Shown: positions 44,001 through 55,766 of the stretch, piece after piece
How the letters are laid out: each line of letters starts with the position of its first letter
How positions within the stretch are numbered: position 1 is the first letter of the stretch
Assembly: GCA_024220505.1 (NCBI GenBank)
Contig: JAKZZE010000018.1
Coordinates: 310,001 to 374,000, forward strand
Direction: 5' to 3'
From: Rhizopus arrhizus
Lineage: Eukaryota; Mucoromycota; Mucoromycetes; Mucorales; Rhizopodaceae
Length of the DNA: 64,000 nucleotides
Position numbers and translations under genes: made by a program
Notes under the pieces: model-generated
What the model saw: the letters and a program-made list of their open reading frames with translations, nothing else
What the model was told of the DNA's origin: nothing
Databases searched by the model: none

Positions 44001-44832
44001 CTACTTTGCCAGCTTCTTTGTTGCCATGGTAGTGCAGTTCATGCAAAAACGCCTTACAAACTTAATTTTTATTGAACCTCGAACTCGCTTCATCGTCCAT
44101 CACAGGACCCCATTTTTGCATTATTGGTACTTTATGATGCTTACCTCCATGACCAGAGCGTTGACTTCATATTTCTTGCGAACTCTAAAATCTATCTTGA
44201 GATATCCGATGTACAGTTTAAGAGTAGACAGAAACGCAGAGACTTGGAGTGTTCGTAATGGAGATGCAGGTAAAAACAAGATAGTAAGACATTGTCTTGT
44301 TGGATTCATTTTCTTTTTTTGTACAATAGGTTTTACTGCCTACTGTGGAATGGTATATTGATCATGAAAGCAATCCATAGTGCATACTAACCTCTGAAGA
44401 ATTAGCTACTGACTGATCATGAGTATAATAATCCAGTGGTTGTCGTGTTTGTTGAATGTGTCCTTGACTGTATAGAGTATTCCACTACAACTGAAACCAG
44501 TCAATATCATAGTCAAGGCAAGCCATGTCGGTATCATTATAAAACATACAACAAAGCCTTGAAAGGTTTAGAAAGTGAACGCAACGAGGAAAATACAGTA
44601 GGAATCGGCAAGGATCTCCTGATTTCCTCAAAGGATGATTGTAGCATTGTAAAAATGGATCCCGAAATCAAAAGAGAAAAGACACTCTCATCAAAAAGAG
44701 CTCGCAATCGCTGGTTTTTAGCTTACACATTGGTGAACAACCCTCAAGTAAGTCAATACATCTTTAAAAGAAAATTGAATTAAAATGTAAAGACAGCTTC
44801 GTGTTGATCGTTGGAAACAAGATTTTTTTTAA
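41073..44832 (+). CDS. STRA6-like multi-pass membrane protein, about 18 exons
   Basis: Exons that join in phase: 41073-41148, 41207-41243, 41290-41399, 41450-41491, 41539-41726, 41767-41967, 42022-42227, 42299-42342, 42395-42484, 42538-42581, 42635-42686, then from 42748; the middle (about 42900-43900) is less certain. The last exons include 44397-44749 and end at 44832 (LRVDRWKQDFF). A signal peptide (MGRWMLVYLVLFFIEYIHA) is followed by a Cys-containing extracellular domain (about 300 residues), then many membrane helices. YPLFLCYHASYGSRVANI, the helix-hairpin region MTRALTSYFLRTLKS, the RVDRNAETW loop, GFTAYCGM and DHEYNNPVVVVFVE follow the order seen in vertebrate STRA6 (retinol-RBP receptor), recalled from memory. 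The ligand in fungi is unknown; apocarotenoids are an obvious guess. Confidence 0.7.
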
Positions 44833-44954
44833 AAAAAGGGAGAATGTTTATCATATCGAATTAAAAAAGCATGGTATAACTGTTTATTTAAATTTCTTTC
44901 TAAATGCATTTACACTATTTATGTCCATATGTATACATAACCTGTTTCTCTTAC

Positions 44955-47900
44955 TCAATTGTCTCTTGTAATTTTTACAGCAGTGAGCTGTAGATTCCAC
45001 CCTTTAAACCAAGGGATTTGAAGAAGCAAATGAGCCTCTTTTTGATTTGCAGAGTCCTCGAGAATAGATATATTAGCTAAAAGGTATCGTCCTATAGCAT
45101 ATCTGAGTATGACCAGGATAAGGATAACAGCAAGTCCTTTGAGAATATACAACAAAAACATATTTCTATGTGTCATGTTTCTAGAATTTGCCAACACGCG
45201 TATTTCACGCAACCGAAGAGCAGGTGGTTCATGATGTTCATAATGACCACCACTTTCAACTAAATCTCCTGTTTCCTTGGGGGGACCATCAGTCATACGA
45301 GCGCTATCCAAGTCGTTGCTCGTCAAAGGTTCTGATTTGTACTCACTAGACAAAAGAGCTCTACTTGAAGCTGCTCTGAAGGGAAACATCATTCTGGCGC
45401 CAATATTCTTTTTTTCAGAGGTATCAATATCCCTTTTTCTTTTTGCTCATTCATACTTACATTGACTCCAGCAGATACGTTTCCTAATGCAGTAGCAACC
45501 ACACCACCAGAAGTATAATGGGCAAGGGTAGAGACCTCTCCAGTCTCTACATCAGCACTTTCACTGTTCTCTCTACCGGTCTCTGACTGATTTTCGTCTT
45601 CTTGTGTATCCTTGATCCCATGTCCTTGAATTTCAGATATCTCAGCATGACTACTGCTTTCATCGACTTTTTCTTCATCCTGTATACAAGCTTTGATCTT
45701 GATGTCCTTTCCTATCTCAGCTCGATCTCCATTCACTACAATCGTACCCTTCCAGGTTGCTTTTTGATCTTCTTCATTGTCTTCTCCTAATACATGGGAG
45801 ACGGTCAGTCGAGTTTCTCTATCTTCTACTGCATCCTCCAAAATGGGACGTAGGCTGAACTCGAATTCAAATGAGGCTGGCAATACAGAAGGAGAGAGAT
45901 GGGGTGTTGTTTTGACATGAATAGAGTGTTTGATGAGGTCATTTTTAGTCAAATGAGTCAATACCGGTTCAGAAATCTGCATTGTCAACTTGTCAGAAAT
46001 GTTCCTTTTCTTGTCTGTTGTATCAAATAACTGAACTTGGATTTCGTATCCCTTTGCAAAAGAGCGAAGATCGAACGTGATCCTCAAGAAGGTAAACGTT
46101 CTACTGCTGACAACCGGCCTCTCCTTGTTTTCTGACATTCTCTTTTTTGGTAGCAAACTGTTGGTTGAAAGTGACCCACGGCGTGGTGCGGTTCTGTCAA
46201 CTGCTTGTAGATAAGGGGATCTGGCCGTACTGGAATCAACACTGTCTGAATCTCCACTGACTTTATCGATGGTGGTATTCACTGTTTCGGTAGATACTTT
46301 TCTGGACAGCATGCCACTCCTTTTACTTGAAGGCGCAGCAAAATCTGAGCAGAGAACTTTCAAATGACTCGACAGTTTATAATGATGCGAGTTTTTATCA
46401 TAGGTCGCATCTATTTTTTCCCATCGAAAGGCTTTATCAGGGCTCTCGCTAAATGAAGAGACGGGTTCAGAAAGGAAAGGGGGTGCTCCATTTGATTTCA
46501 AGTAGGATTGAATGGCTTGAATCTTTTTAGGAAACCAATTGTTGACCACCAGATTACTAATATAAGAAGGCACCGAATTTCCCAAGTCTAATGCGGCAAC
46601 ACAAGTGACACGTGTGGACGGAATAGGGTGATTGGTTGCTGTTGTATAGGGATCGATAGGTTCAATGATCCAAGCAGACATCAGTAGGTTTCCTCGAGGT
46701 TTCTTTGTAGAGACGATTGGAAACCCAGGAATCGAACTTTCGAAATAAATTGTACGTTTGATTTGTGAATCTACTGCGGAAGGGGATGGTATCTGAGTCA
46801 GACAAGAACAGGCATAGACTTCTCTAGGCCTATAGAATAGTTAAACAAGTTTTACTTTACTTTCTACTTGGTCATCCTTTCATTGTATTTACTTGAATGG
46901 GAATATTGCCTTGATAGACATTCGGATGATTTTATAGCCTGGTTCTACATGTCGTAAAACGTCGAGTTGCTCAATTGTGTCATCGTATGTTTTCCTCACG
47001 CTCTGTGTATCACTCACGATGGCAGTTATTTCTTCCGCAGAGTGATGCTCAATGACTTTAGATGCCTTGTATATCATAAATGGATCAGGGACATCCAATA
47101 GAGAGAGATCCTCTAGAGAAACAAAGGAAGGTTCATGATCCTTCTTTTTGGTTTTCGTACCTGGTCTTTTACTGATCTTGAAACCATTTTTATCCGAAAT
47201 CACCGTCCAACCAAACTGTTCGTCTGCTTGCTTCAACAAAGCCAACGCAGCCTGGACGTGCTTGCTAGGCGTCAGAGACAGACTGTCTACGGCGTTGATG
47301 ACCGCCTCTTCTTCGCTGACGGATGGCGATTCCTGAACAGCGGTCTTTATCAGCTTTTCTTCTTGACCTGCCACTTCTTCTTCTGCCTCAGGCAGCTTTT
47401 GTTCTTGCTCGATCGCGATAGGACCACCGTTGACAACTATTTGACAATCCGCATCCGACACAGGACCCCTTGCGAACGCATCATCGGGCTTGATGATGGC
47501 CAAGATTTTTCCGTGGAAAGGAATGATAAAGACCTCATCGTGCTCCACTGTAAGCCACACACCATAAGGATCATGTGCTTGCTGCACTGCACGAACACCG
47601 GATGGAGGTGGATCGATGATGATGGTGTATCTGTTTTTGGTGGATTGAGCCCAACGTCTCCTGTCGATACGTATCAGTGAAGTGGTGCTGACATTGGATG
47701 TAGTCTTTGCATCCTTATCGCCACTGTCAGCGTCGGTTCGTCTGCTGTATTCACACCGCCAAGTCTTGCGGTCGTGATCATGTTTTAAATTGACCAGCAT
47801 GGCGTTTGTTAAATTTTCAAGGCTGGGTGGTGCTCCATGGAGATCAAGATATTCCTTTGCCATCTGGACCGCAGCCAGGGACTGCTCAAGGTATCTGCTT

Positions 47901-50183
47901 GTGATGTAGTTGATGACCCATGTCGAGAACTGGGTCATCAACACGCTTTTAACAGACACCGTACGTCGATCGAGACGTTCTATCCGCCAACCTGCGACAT
48001 CCATCGTGGCGCGAATGTAACCAGAGATCTCTTTGGGTAATGATTTGTGTTGATAGGATTCTCCGATGCATGAGGTAGATAAAAGATCAATCGTGTAGGG
48101 TGATGTATATTGCCCTTGAAAACAGACATAGTCGCGAGAACTCACAGGCCATGCGCCCCTTATTTTGGTATGCCAAATGGAACTGCTGGGCGTCAGGGCA
48201 TGAAGAAGCGTGCTGGTTTCAAACGTGTTGTCCCACACCTTTCGTGCACCTACACTTTCAACAACGGCCTTGACATCCCAAACACTGCACTCTTTCCATA
48301 CGGATTCTACCAAAAAGGCGCCCATGGGATGCTCTGGTATGTCTAATTTCTTGATGGCGACATAATCATTGTCTCGGCAGGGAGACTGAACGATGTTTAT
48401 CGGTATTTTCATCGCATCAGGTTTTATATACTTGTTGAAGACAGGATACGCTTTTTGCAGAGCAACCGGATCGCTTTCGGGAATGGACATCATCGTTGGT
48501 TTTCTATCTAAACTTTTACTTTTGGTTGTATTCAGTTTTTCTTCTTGCTCACTAGAAATGAAAAATAAAAAAAGCTTTAGTGAATTGATTATAAAGAGAG
48601 GGGGGGGGATTTTTAGGTACTCACACCAGGTTGGATGGTAAGTTGAGTTCTTTTGTTTGCTGACCTGTAGGCGTTGGATTGATGGTGGGAGGTACTTGAT
48701 CCTGCTTGCTCGTTTCGTTCAGAGTGGGAATAGAAGGAGTAGAGTGATCTGGTGTGGTAGACAGAGGGAGAGAGAGATCCTTGGCGGGAAGCGTCAGTCG
48801 GTTTGAGGTGGGATTCAGTAGAGGCTGATTGCAGATTTCTGTATTGTAGTTGGTTTCCTCTAATTCTTCCATTCCGTCTACAAAAATATCTTCTTCATCT
48901 GGATCCTTTTCACTACCGCTGTCATTCATACTACTGTCTTCATCACTCTGACTGTCGTAGTCTAGGATTTGCATTGGCCAGTCGGTATCGTTTACAGTGA
49001 ATCCGTCTCTATCGGATCTTGTCAAGACCATTTTCACCTGCAGAGTTTCTTCTGGGTTGTTTTCTTCAAGGTACTGCATCAACTGAGGTGGATGGAGTAT
49101 TTGGATGATGCAGCCATTTTTAACACGAGAACATTGAACGCAACGTTGGATGAACTTGTCGGACCAAGCTTCATGTTTGGGTAAAGAGATCTTTAGGTTG
49201 GAAAAACCCATTGTTTTAATCCTTAACTCTCTCGACTTTTCTATTTCTTCATCTTGGTTCAGTGTATCCCAGTGGGATGAAGCGAAGGGTCTGTCTGGAT
49301 AAGAGGCACTCGATCGGAACTGAGGAGCCGAGAAGAGTGAAGGAGAAGATAGGAAGCGAGTGGTTCTTGTGGCAGAAAGAAAGCTTTGGTCTTGATTCCA
49401 AGAGCCACTGTGCCATTGATGACTTTTGATGCTTACGGGAGGAGAAGTAATGATGGAGGTTGAACGTTGAATTGTTTTCGTGTATTGATAGTCAATTTCA
49501 CACGTATTGAAATCATTGTATTCAACTGAAATGATGTTCATGTCATCACATAAACTAACATAGGGAAGTGAATTCAAACGGATTAAATCGTCAGCTAGTG
49601 TCGTCATTAAGCGCGTGGCTTCAGCTTGTCTTTCTGATTGGTAATAGATCGCTAGACGTGTACTACTGAAATGATGATGAACCTTGAAGGCTAAGAAATA
49701 ATCCTGGTTCAGTGAAGTTGAAAGATACCAAAGACCCTCTTTCTTTTTTGTTATTTTCTCAACAAGTTGAACATCACTTTTATACCAAAAAAAGGGTAAA
49801 TTTTCTTTTATGTTTTTTTTTATGTGCTTCAATACCTATTTGGATCTGAATTGTTTTGTGCATGAATTATGTTAATATTTGTACTAGGTTGATAAAGAAG
49901 GTGTATGTCATTAAACCATGTGCACCCTTTAAAGTGTGTGAAAAGTAGGATTATTATTGAATACTGTTTATTACTTACATAGTTTGTGTATGTTGATATC
50001 CAGTAACAAGTCTTTGAAATGGCTCAAGTGTATGTGTGTATCCACTTGTTTTTCTATTCTATATAAATTCTTTTCTTTGTAATAATTATTATTCCACTCT
50101 GCTTGAGATATTGACTCAAATTCCTCAAGTTTATTTTGAGCTAATAATAGTGCTTGTTGGTATTGAGATTCTAAAAAGCTCAT
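44955..50183 (-). CDS. Multi-START-domain lipid-binding membrane protein, about 6 exons, about 1,630 aa
   Basis: Exons: 50183-49979, 49926-49836, 49776-48625, 48551-46893, 46829-about 45457 and about 45373-44955. All join in phase; the last intron is the least certain because two donors are possible. The N-terminal 150 residues resemble a degenerate START domain, then comes an acidic, Ser-rich linker. A clear START domain lies at about residues 520-740 (VWDNTFETSTLL, RGAWPVSSRDYVC) and another at about 900-1140 (RKTYDDTIEQLDVL, PREVYACSCL). One C-terminal transmembrane helix (KGLAVILILVILRYAIG) would anchor it. START domains hold sterols or phospholipids, so an organelle-contact or lipid-transfer role is likely. 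The exact orthologue is not recognised. Confidence 0.75.
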
Positions 50184-50195
50184 TTATTTTAAACA

Positions 50196-50221
50196 GAAAA
50201 AAAAAAAAAAAAAAAAAAAAA
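50196..50221 (+). repeat. Poly-A run in a 94-bp intergenic spacer
   Basis: About 26 uninterrupted A between the SWD1 stop (50278) and the START-gene start (50183), both on the minus strand, so the run lies in the START gene's promoter or 5' UTR as poly-T. Confidence 0.8.
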
Positions 50222-50277
50222 TAGAGAAAAAAAGAAACAAAAAAAAAAGAGTAGAATATTTTAAATAACCGAAGTGA

Positions 50278-52032
50278 TTATTTTTTCAATGTTTTCTTTG
50301 GTCTTGTACTCTCATCCGAATCGAGTTTTTTCTTCTTTTTTAATAATTCGCTGCCATGCTTTTTTAACGATTTCTTTGCGTATTCTTCATCACTGCTTAA
50401 GTTTTTATCGTCATCTTCAAAAGCTAAAGTAGGTAAATAGAATACTTCATCTTCTTCATCTGATGATTCAATAAAGGCTTGTATAGCATCACAAGTAGTT
50501 ACATCGACCAGTACGTCTTCGTCTACTTGTTTTTGCTTTGACTTTTCGTCATCAGGTAGCTTTATTACACTATAAGCTTAGTTTTTTTTTTCTTAGTGTT
50601 TGTCATTACACTTTACCACATCAAATTCATCTTCTTTTTCTTCATATTCCAAATTCTCTTCTAATTCGATAAAGTCAGGCGCAAATGCGCTCCAATTCTC
50701 TTCATGCTTAGTTGCCCAGATATAAATATTGCCAAAGCTACTCACTGACCCAATCACTGGTTTAACCGGATGCCACTATAAAGTCGTTTGTTATCAGAGT
50801 ATGAATCATGAACCCAACTTACTGCTAAATCATCTAATGGTTCCTTGGGTCCTTCTAATATCTTTACAAGATTACCAATATTTTTATCCCAAATATAAAT
50901 GTTGTGTTCTGCTTTATGTCCTGATCCACCAATGACAAACTCACCATCCGCACTGAAACATGTTTGACTCCACTGCACTCTGTTCACCAAATCTTGAAAT
51001 CGATTCCTAAACACGGGTATTCCACTTTCTTCATCTTCGATTTGATAATACCTTATGGATCTATCATTCGCATTCACCAATAGATCACTGTTGAATATTA
51101 GTTTATTTAATCTCATAGTCATCTATCCACTCTACCGTCCATTTCTACTCCACTGAATTCCTTTGATTGTCGTATTTGTGATCCTTGTACTGTAAATAAT
51201 CTGTGATGATTAAGTAAAAAAATAATAATACACGCGTATGCCACATGAATTAAAGCGAACCTTGTTTGTTTCGACATCGATTATATTCAAGTATCCTTTC
51301 GATGTCCCTGCGTATATTTTCGTTCCTGCCTTATTCCACGCAATCGCTGTTACAAAAAATGCATTTCTATCAAATCATCAGCTCACATCTTTCTTTACAC
51401 TCATCCTTGCTCACTTTGGTTTTTCTTCTTTTATATCAGGTTCTGTCGGTAGGACTGTTTTTACTATATCTTCACCCAAAATATCTACAACCACTGGATT
51501 ATCTTGAAATAAAACAGCAACAAATCGATGACTAAAGCACAAATCAGTGTATCTGGTTGATATCTTTCATATCTCCACTCCTACTTGTTCTTTGGGTGCA
51601 TATGAGCCATCAAGACAGGTGTATCAAATCTAATCTTTAACTTTTTTTTCCCACTAATCAAATCCCAATAGATACAAGTCCAATCTTTTGAAGCTGACAG
51701 CAGATACTTTCCGTTACGTGACCAACTATACAATGTCTTTATAAAAAAGTTGGCGCGTTTTTTAATGTACCTGATGCTAGAGACAGGTTTGACATGTCCA
51801 ACCAAACTACGTGAAACTCCTTTTGTATCGAAATCCCAAATGATGCATCTTCCGTCTAAACAACCTGCTCCAAGTAGTGTACCTCTTTTATTGAATCTAC
51901 AGCAAAGTACATAACCGTCTTCAAGTGTTTCTTCAATAAGCTGAGGGTACTCTTGTTCCCAAGGATCTTTTTATACATTAATAAAAATTGATTTTCTTTA
52001 TGGTTTTCACTACCTAATAATTCCAAATTCAT
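50278..52032 (-). CDS. SWD1: COMPASS complex subunit Swd1 (RBBP5 homologue)
   Basis: Exon 1 (52032-52014) encodes MNLELL; exon 2 starts near 51974 and begins DPWEQEYPQLIEETL, the invariant Swd1/RBBP5 N-terminus. WD40 repeats follow (CRFNKRGTLLGAGC, RCIIWDFDTKGVSRSLVGH, WSRNGKYLLSASKDW, YWDLISGKKK, then AWNKAGTKIYAGTSKGYLN and HNIYIWDKNIGNLVK). After the propeller come GPKEPLDDLAWHP and SFGNIYIW, an acidic hinge (EENLEYEEKEDEFD) and a Lys-rich tail ending RPKKTLKK. Several introns interrupt it and I have not fixed each junction. Swd1 is a core subunit of the Set1/COMPASS histone H3 lysine 4 methyltransferase. Confidence in identity is high. Confidence 0.9.
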
Positions 52033-52946
52033 AATTTAAAAAAAAAAAAAGACCAATAAAAAAAAAAAGGACTTTGAGCCAAAAAGTCACAGATCGACTT
52101 TTTGCTTATTCTTAGTTGATGAGCCTAAAAGGAAAGAGATAAAGAGCAGATTATTTTTCCGTTTATTTTTTTTTTTTATTTGTAAATAGTTTAATCCAAC
52201 CATTCTATCACTTTTAAAAAAAAAAATCTTGGCCAAAGTGAATCCAACTTGTTTCTGCAAGCAGGGTGAGATGTAAAACTGCGCCAACAAGTTTGGGAAA
52301 AATAAAAATAAAAAAAAAGGATTTTATTGGTTAAATTTTTTTCTCATTTTGGATAGAAAGACAAGAAAGGGTCCAACCGGATTACATAATTAAAAGGTTT
52401 ACCATTTTTCCAGATCTGAAGCGAGTGATTATCTAGAAAGATTATGCGTAATTACCTTTTATTTTTGTGTGTGTGCTGCATTTATTCCGCAGCTTTTTAG
52501 CATCATTTGATTGGTTTGAAATGTTTGAAGCTATTTGATTGGTTTTAAATTTTTTTTTTTCTTCTTTTTTTCCCTTTCTATCAAGACTTTATGTAATCCA
52601 ATCACATCATTTTAATAATTCACATACGATGCATTGTATAATAAATGGGATCTCATCTATAAAAGTAAATATTTATTTTTTAGTAATTTTCTTTATCCTT
52701 TTTTTTTATTTTATTCATATTCAATAGTGTATGATTATTTTTGATTTTTTTTTTTTTTTTTTTTGATAATCAAAAGTGACTCAAATGAATCCATGGTTTA
52801 TTTTATAAAAATATAGAAAGATTCGCAGTGAGTCATTATTAAGGAAATTGAGACAAGATGAGTTTTAAAAAAATATTATAAACTCAGAATAGAATATAAA
52901 AAGGATATACAATAAATTTTTGCTTTTTCTTTTTTAATCTTATTCT
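52033..52946. other. Divergent intergenic region, SWD1 / PCL cyclin
   Basis: About 910 bp, very AT-rich with many T-runs (for example 52747-52764) and A-runs. TATAAAAAGGATATAC near 52896-52911 is a TATA-box candidate 40-50 bp upstream of the cyclin ATG. No ORF of interest. Confidence 0.5.
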
Positions 52947-53770
52947 ATGTCAAACTACAATAACAAAAATATTATTCTTCAATCTTCAACCAACGATGGA
53001 TGTTTAGATCAATATTATTGTTATTTAGTTGGCATGACAACAACAACAACAACAACCAATTCAGCATCCTCCATTCATCAACAACAATTTGTAGATATTA
53101 ATCAATACCAAAAACTTTATGTAGATACTCTTGTCGGTAAAGCAAGATAAAAAACCACTTGTTTTAATTTATGACTCAACCCAATCTATTAGATATAACC
53201 ACTTTAACTATACGCTCTTCTTGGGCCATGGAAAACATTGTCGGTCAGACAGTTGTAGATACCCATGCCTTTGTCCGTCATTTACTCAAACGTTCTCGAG
53301 CCACCCGTTCAACACTTCAGTTGGCCATCTTTTATCTTTTTCGAATTCGTCCGCATATAGAAAAATACAGTCAACTGAATCCAGTTGTCAAATGTGGACG
53401 TCGTATGTTTTTGGCTGCCTTGATTTGTGCTCACAAGTATTTGTACGACAATACGTTTACGAATGCCAGTTGGGCCAAAATCAGTCGATTGCCTGTGAAG
53501 GAAATCAGTCAAGCAGAAAGAGCGATTTTAGAATTACTTGATTATCGATTGTATGTTTCTACAGAACTCTATCAAAAGTTTGAATCACAATTAAAAGAAG
53601 CAGTACCCAGTTCAGTACCCTCAAGTAACATGAGCAATAACAAGCGCCCTTGGTCACCCAGTGAACAAGAACCCTGCTTTAAAAAAGTAAAGTCTAATAA
53701 CAATAATAATACAACTCAAATCGTTCATGGAATTCCTACTCCTCAAGATGATAAAGTTGAATTACTATAA
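52947..53770 (+). CDS. PCL-type (Pho80-like) cyclin, 2 exons, 255 aa
   Basis: Exon 1 is 52947-53136 and exon 2 is 53193-53770 (intron GTAAAG...TTAG, in phase). The N-terminal 60 residues are Thr/Gln/Asn-rich. The cyclin box covers about residues 75-190: VVDTHAFVRHLLKRSR, TLQLAIFYLFRIRPHI, CGRRMFLAALICAHKYLYD, TNASWAKISRLPVKEI, LELLDYRLYVS. This is the pattern of yeast Pcl1/Pcl2/Pcl9 and Clg1, partners of the Pho85 (Cdk5-like) kinase. The C-terminus is Ser/Asn-rich with a KRPWSPSEQE motif. The likely role is in G1 progression, morphogenesis or nutrient signalling; which subtype is not clear. Confidence 0.88.
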
Positions 53771-54643
53771 TACCCCTTTCACTTGTAATAACCTCTTTCA
53801 ATTGTAATATAAACACATTTTGCTCCTCTCTCTTTTTTTTATTTTTACATACAATAAAAAATCATTTTTTCTTCTTATTCCTGCGCAAAAAAAAAAAAAT
53901 GCAAGAAATTTGTATGCTGTGAATCGAATGGGGGGGGGTTGCATATCCAAGACAGAAAAAAAGCCAAGATAACTTATGCACTTGGATCGGCGATAAATCT
54001 CTGCGGCTCAGCTCTAGGAACACCACTGACACGTTTGCCTTTTCCCTTTGATAACAAGGGAAAGGAGCTGACACTTAAAACAGGAGCTGCACCGAAACTA
54101 GGAGGAGGGGGGGAGAGGGGGGGGGAACCAAAAAAAAAAATTTTTTTCTTTTATTTTCGGAAAAAATTATAATTTTAGCCTTGATTGACTCAGCGTCTTA
54201 GTCATTCTAAATAATCTTTTTTTTTTCATAAAATCGTTTTTAAATTTATCGGTAATGACCGAATGTTATCACTCACTGCGCATTCAAATGAACTTTATAA
54301 ACTCTTATAAGAAAACTGCAGGGTGCTGGCTTTTTTTTTTTTTTTTTTTTTTTTTTTTTGTATCTGTCGATCGAATGAAGTCTTAATGCAGCACTTTTTA
54401 ATAAAGTGATTTAGAATAAAAGGTGAGGATTCATTTAGTTTATTTGGTTGACATCATATCTGTCATGTACAAATTAATAAAAAGGTTTCATTTCTATTTT
54501 AATGAGCTTGCATTGAATCCTTTGAATAATGTGATGGATTGAACTGATAAGCTTGTACTACATCCATCACTCTTTAATGATCCTTCACCTTTTGATTCAA
54601 TCAAGCATCATTTAAAAAATAAAGACGTTATCATCTATCTTGC

Positions 54644-54669
54644 CACACAATCTCCCGCGGGATTGTGTG
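54644..54669. other. GC-rich hairpin
   Basis: CACACAATC and GATTGTGTG form a 9-bp stem around an 8-nt loop TCCCGCGG, followed by ATTTTTTTTA. It resembles a terminator-type hairpin, but in a eukaryotic intergenic region; the meaning is unknown. Confidence 0.55.
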
Positions 54670-54761
54670 ATTTTTTTTATAAAAAACGAAAACAAGAAAA
54701 AGAATGTACAAGTCTTAGAATATTAGTTTCATATACTTTTGGTAAGATTAAATAGTTGCAA

Positions 54762-54827
54762 AAAAAAAAAAAAATAGTGGCCAGTTTGACCAGATAAAAG
54801 AAGTTGCCCTGGCCACTTTTTTTTTCT
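54762..54827. other. Hairpin with A/T-extended stem
   Basis: AGTGGCCAG (54776-54784) pairs with CTGGCCACT (54809-54817) around a 24-nt loop. The stem is extended by the A14 tract on the left (about 54761-54774) and the T-run on the right (54818-54826). An RNA copy would form a stable stem-loop ending in U-residues. Confidence 0.55.
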
Positions 54828-55557
54828 TAAATTGGTTTGAAAGCTTGGTCATCAAAAAAGAAAAAAATCAGTTTTGTTATTTTCAAAGATCAAGTTCCTC
54901 TCCACTTGTTTATTTTTGTTTACTTCTCCCTTCTTTCTGCTTGACTAATTTACATGTACATCAAAAGCCTCCCTGCTATTTTAAAAGGGAGTTTTGTTTA
55001 TAGACTTTTTTTTTTTGCTGTAATTTATTAAATTGGTCAAAGGGAGGGGAGGGTGCGAATCAAAGAGCTAATATGAATCTTGCATTCTTTGATAAACACA
55101 TACAAAAGATGATGTAATCAACTCTTTGAAAGAGTGACTCAAAACATGGTCTTTATCGTTTATGGGACTTGAAGATGTAGAATAGGAAAGGATCGATTGA
55201 GGGTACTTTTTATAGTTTTGATGGTTCACTTTATTTTAGATTATAAATGATCTTCACGATTTAATAATACATGTATTCTTTCATCCTCTCAATAGACAAG
55301 TCACTAAAAAAAAAGGGACATTCAAAGCACATGGCTCTTGAACTGAGCATCGCCTCGTCACTGGTTGTACGAACGAAACATGGTCAAACAGTGAAAACAG
55401 CCACAATCAAAACGTGTTTCTTGATTTTTTCAAAGGAGAGTGAGATCGAGCCACTGTCCTCATCGGCGCCACCGATCACTTCTCACTGCTTTAGTGTTGT
55501 TAAAAACATGGCGAACCCAAAGACTCGAAAGATCAACGTGGCTTTCAAAAGGCGATG

Positions 55558-55766
55558 GGATGGCTCGACTAAGCTTTGAGAAACTCAGAGCGTTGATGAC
55601 TCTAGAAAATAAAGAGGATGAGATTAAATCAATCTTGAAGACGATTGAGTATCAAAGAGCAAGTTTTTTTAACAAAGTAGCATCATCATCATCCATCAGG
55701 AAAGTGTCTGCGGAACATTGGATGAATAAGATGAAGTTCGGTATTTTAATCATATCAACAAAGTGA
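55558..55766 (+). CDS. Doubtful small ORF, 69 aa
   Basis: The frame from ATG at 55558 reads MARLSFEKLRALMTLENK and continues hydrophilic and helical to FGILIISTK. It overlaps another frame that is also open from 55331 to 55579. There is no recognisable domain, no supporting exon structure, and the region is otherwise empty. It may be a remnant exon or chance. Confidence 0.2.

Noticed and set aside
47135..47680. 181-residue plus-strand ORF opposite the START gene
   Set aside because: Antisense shadow of a long, well supported coding exon; no domain.
54644..54669. Rho-independent bacterial terminator
   Set aside because: Shape fits, but the host is a fungus and no bacterial gene is near; kept only as an unexplained hairpin.
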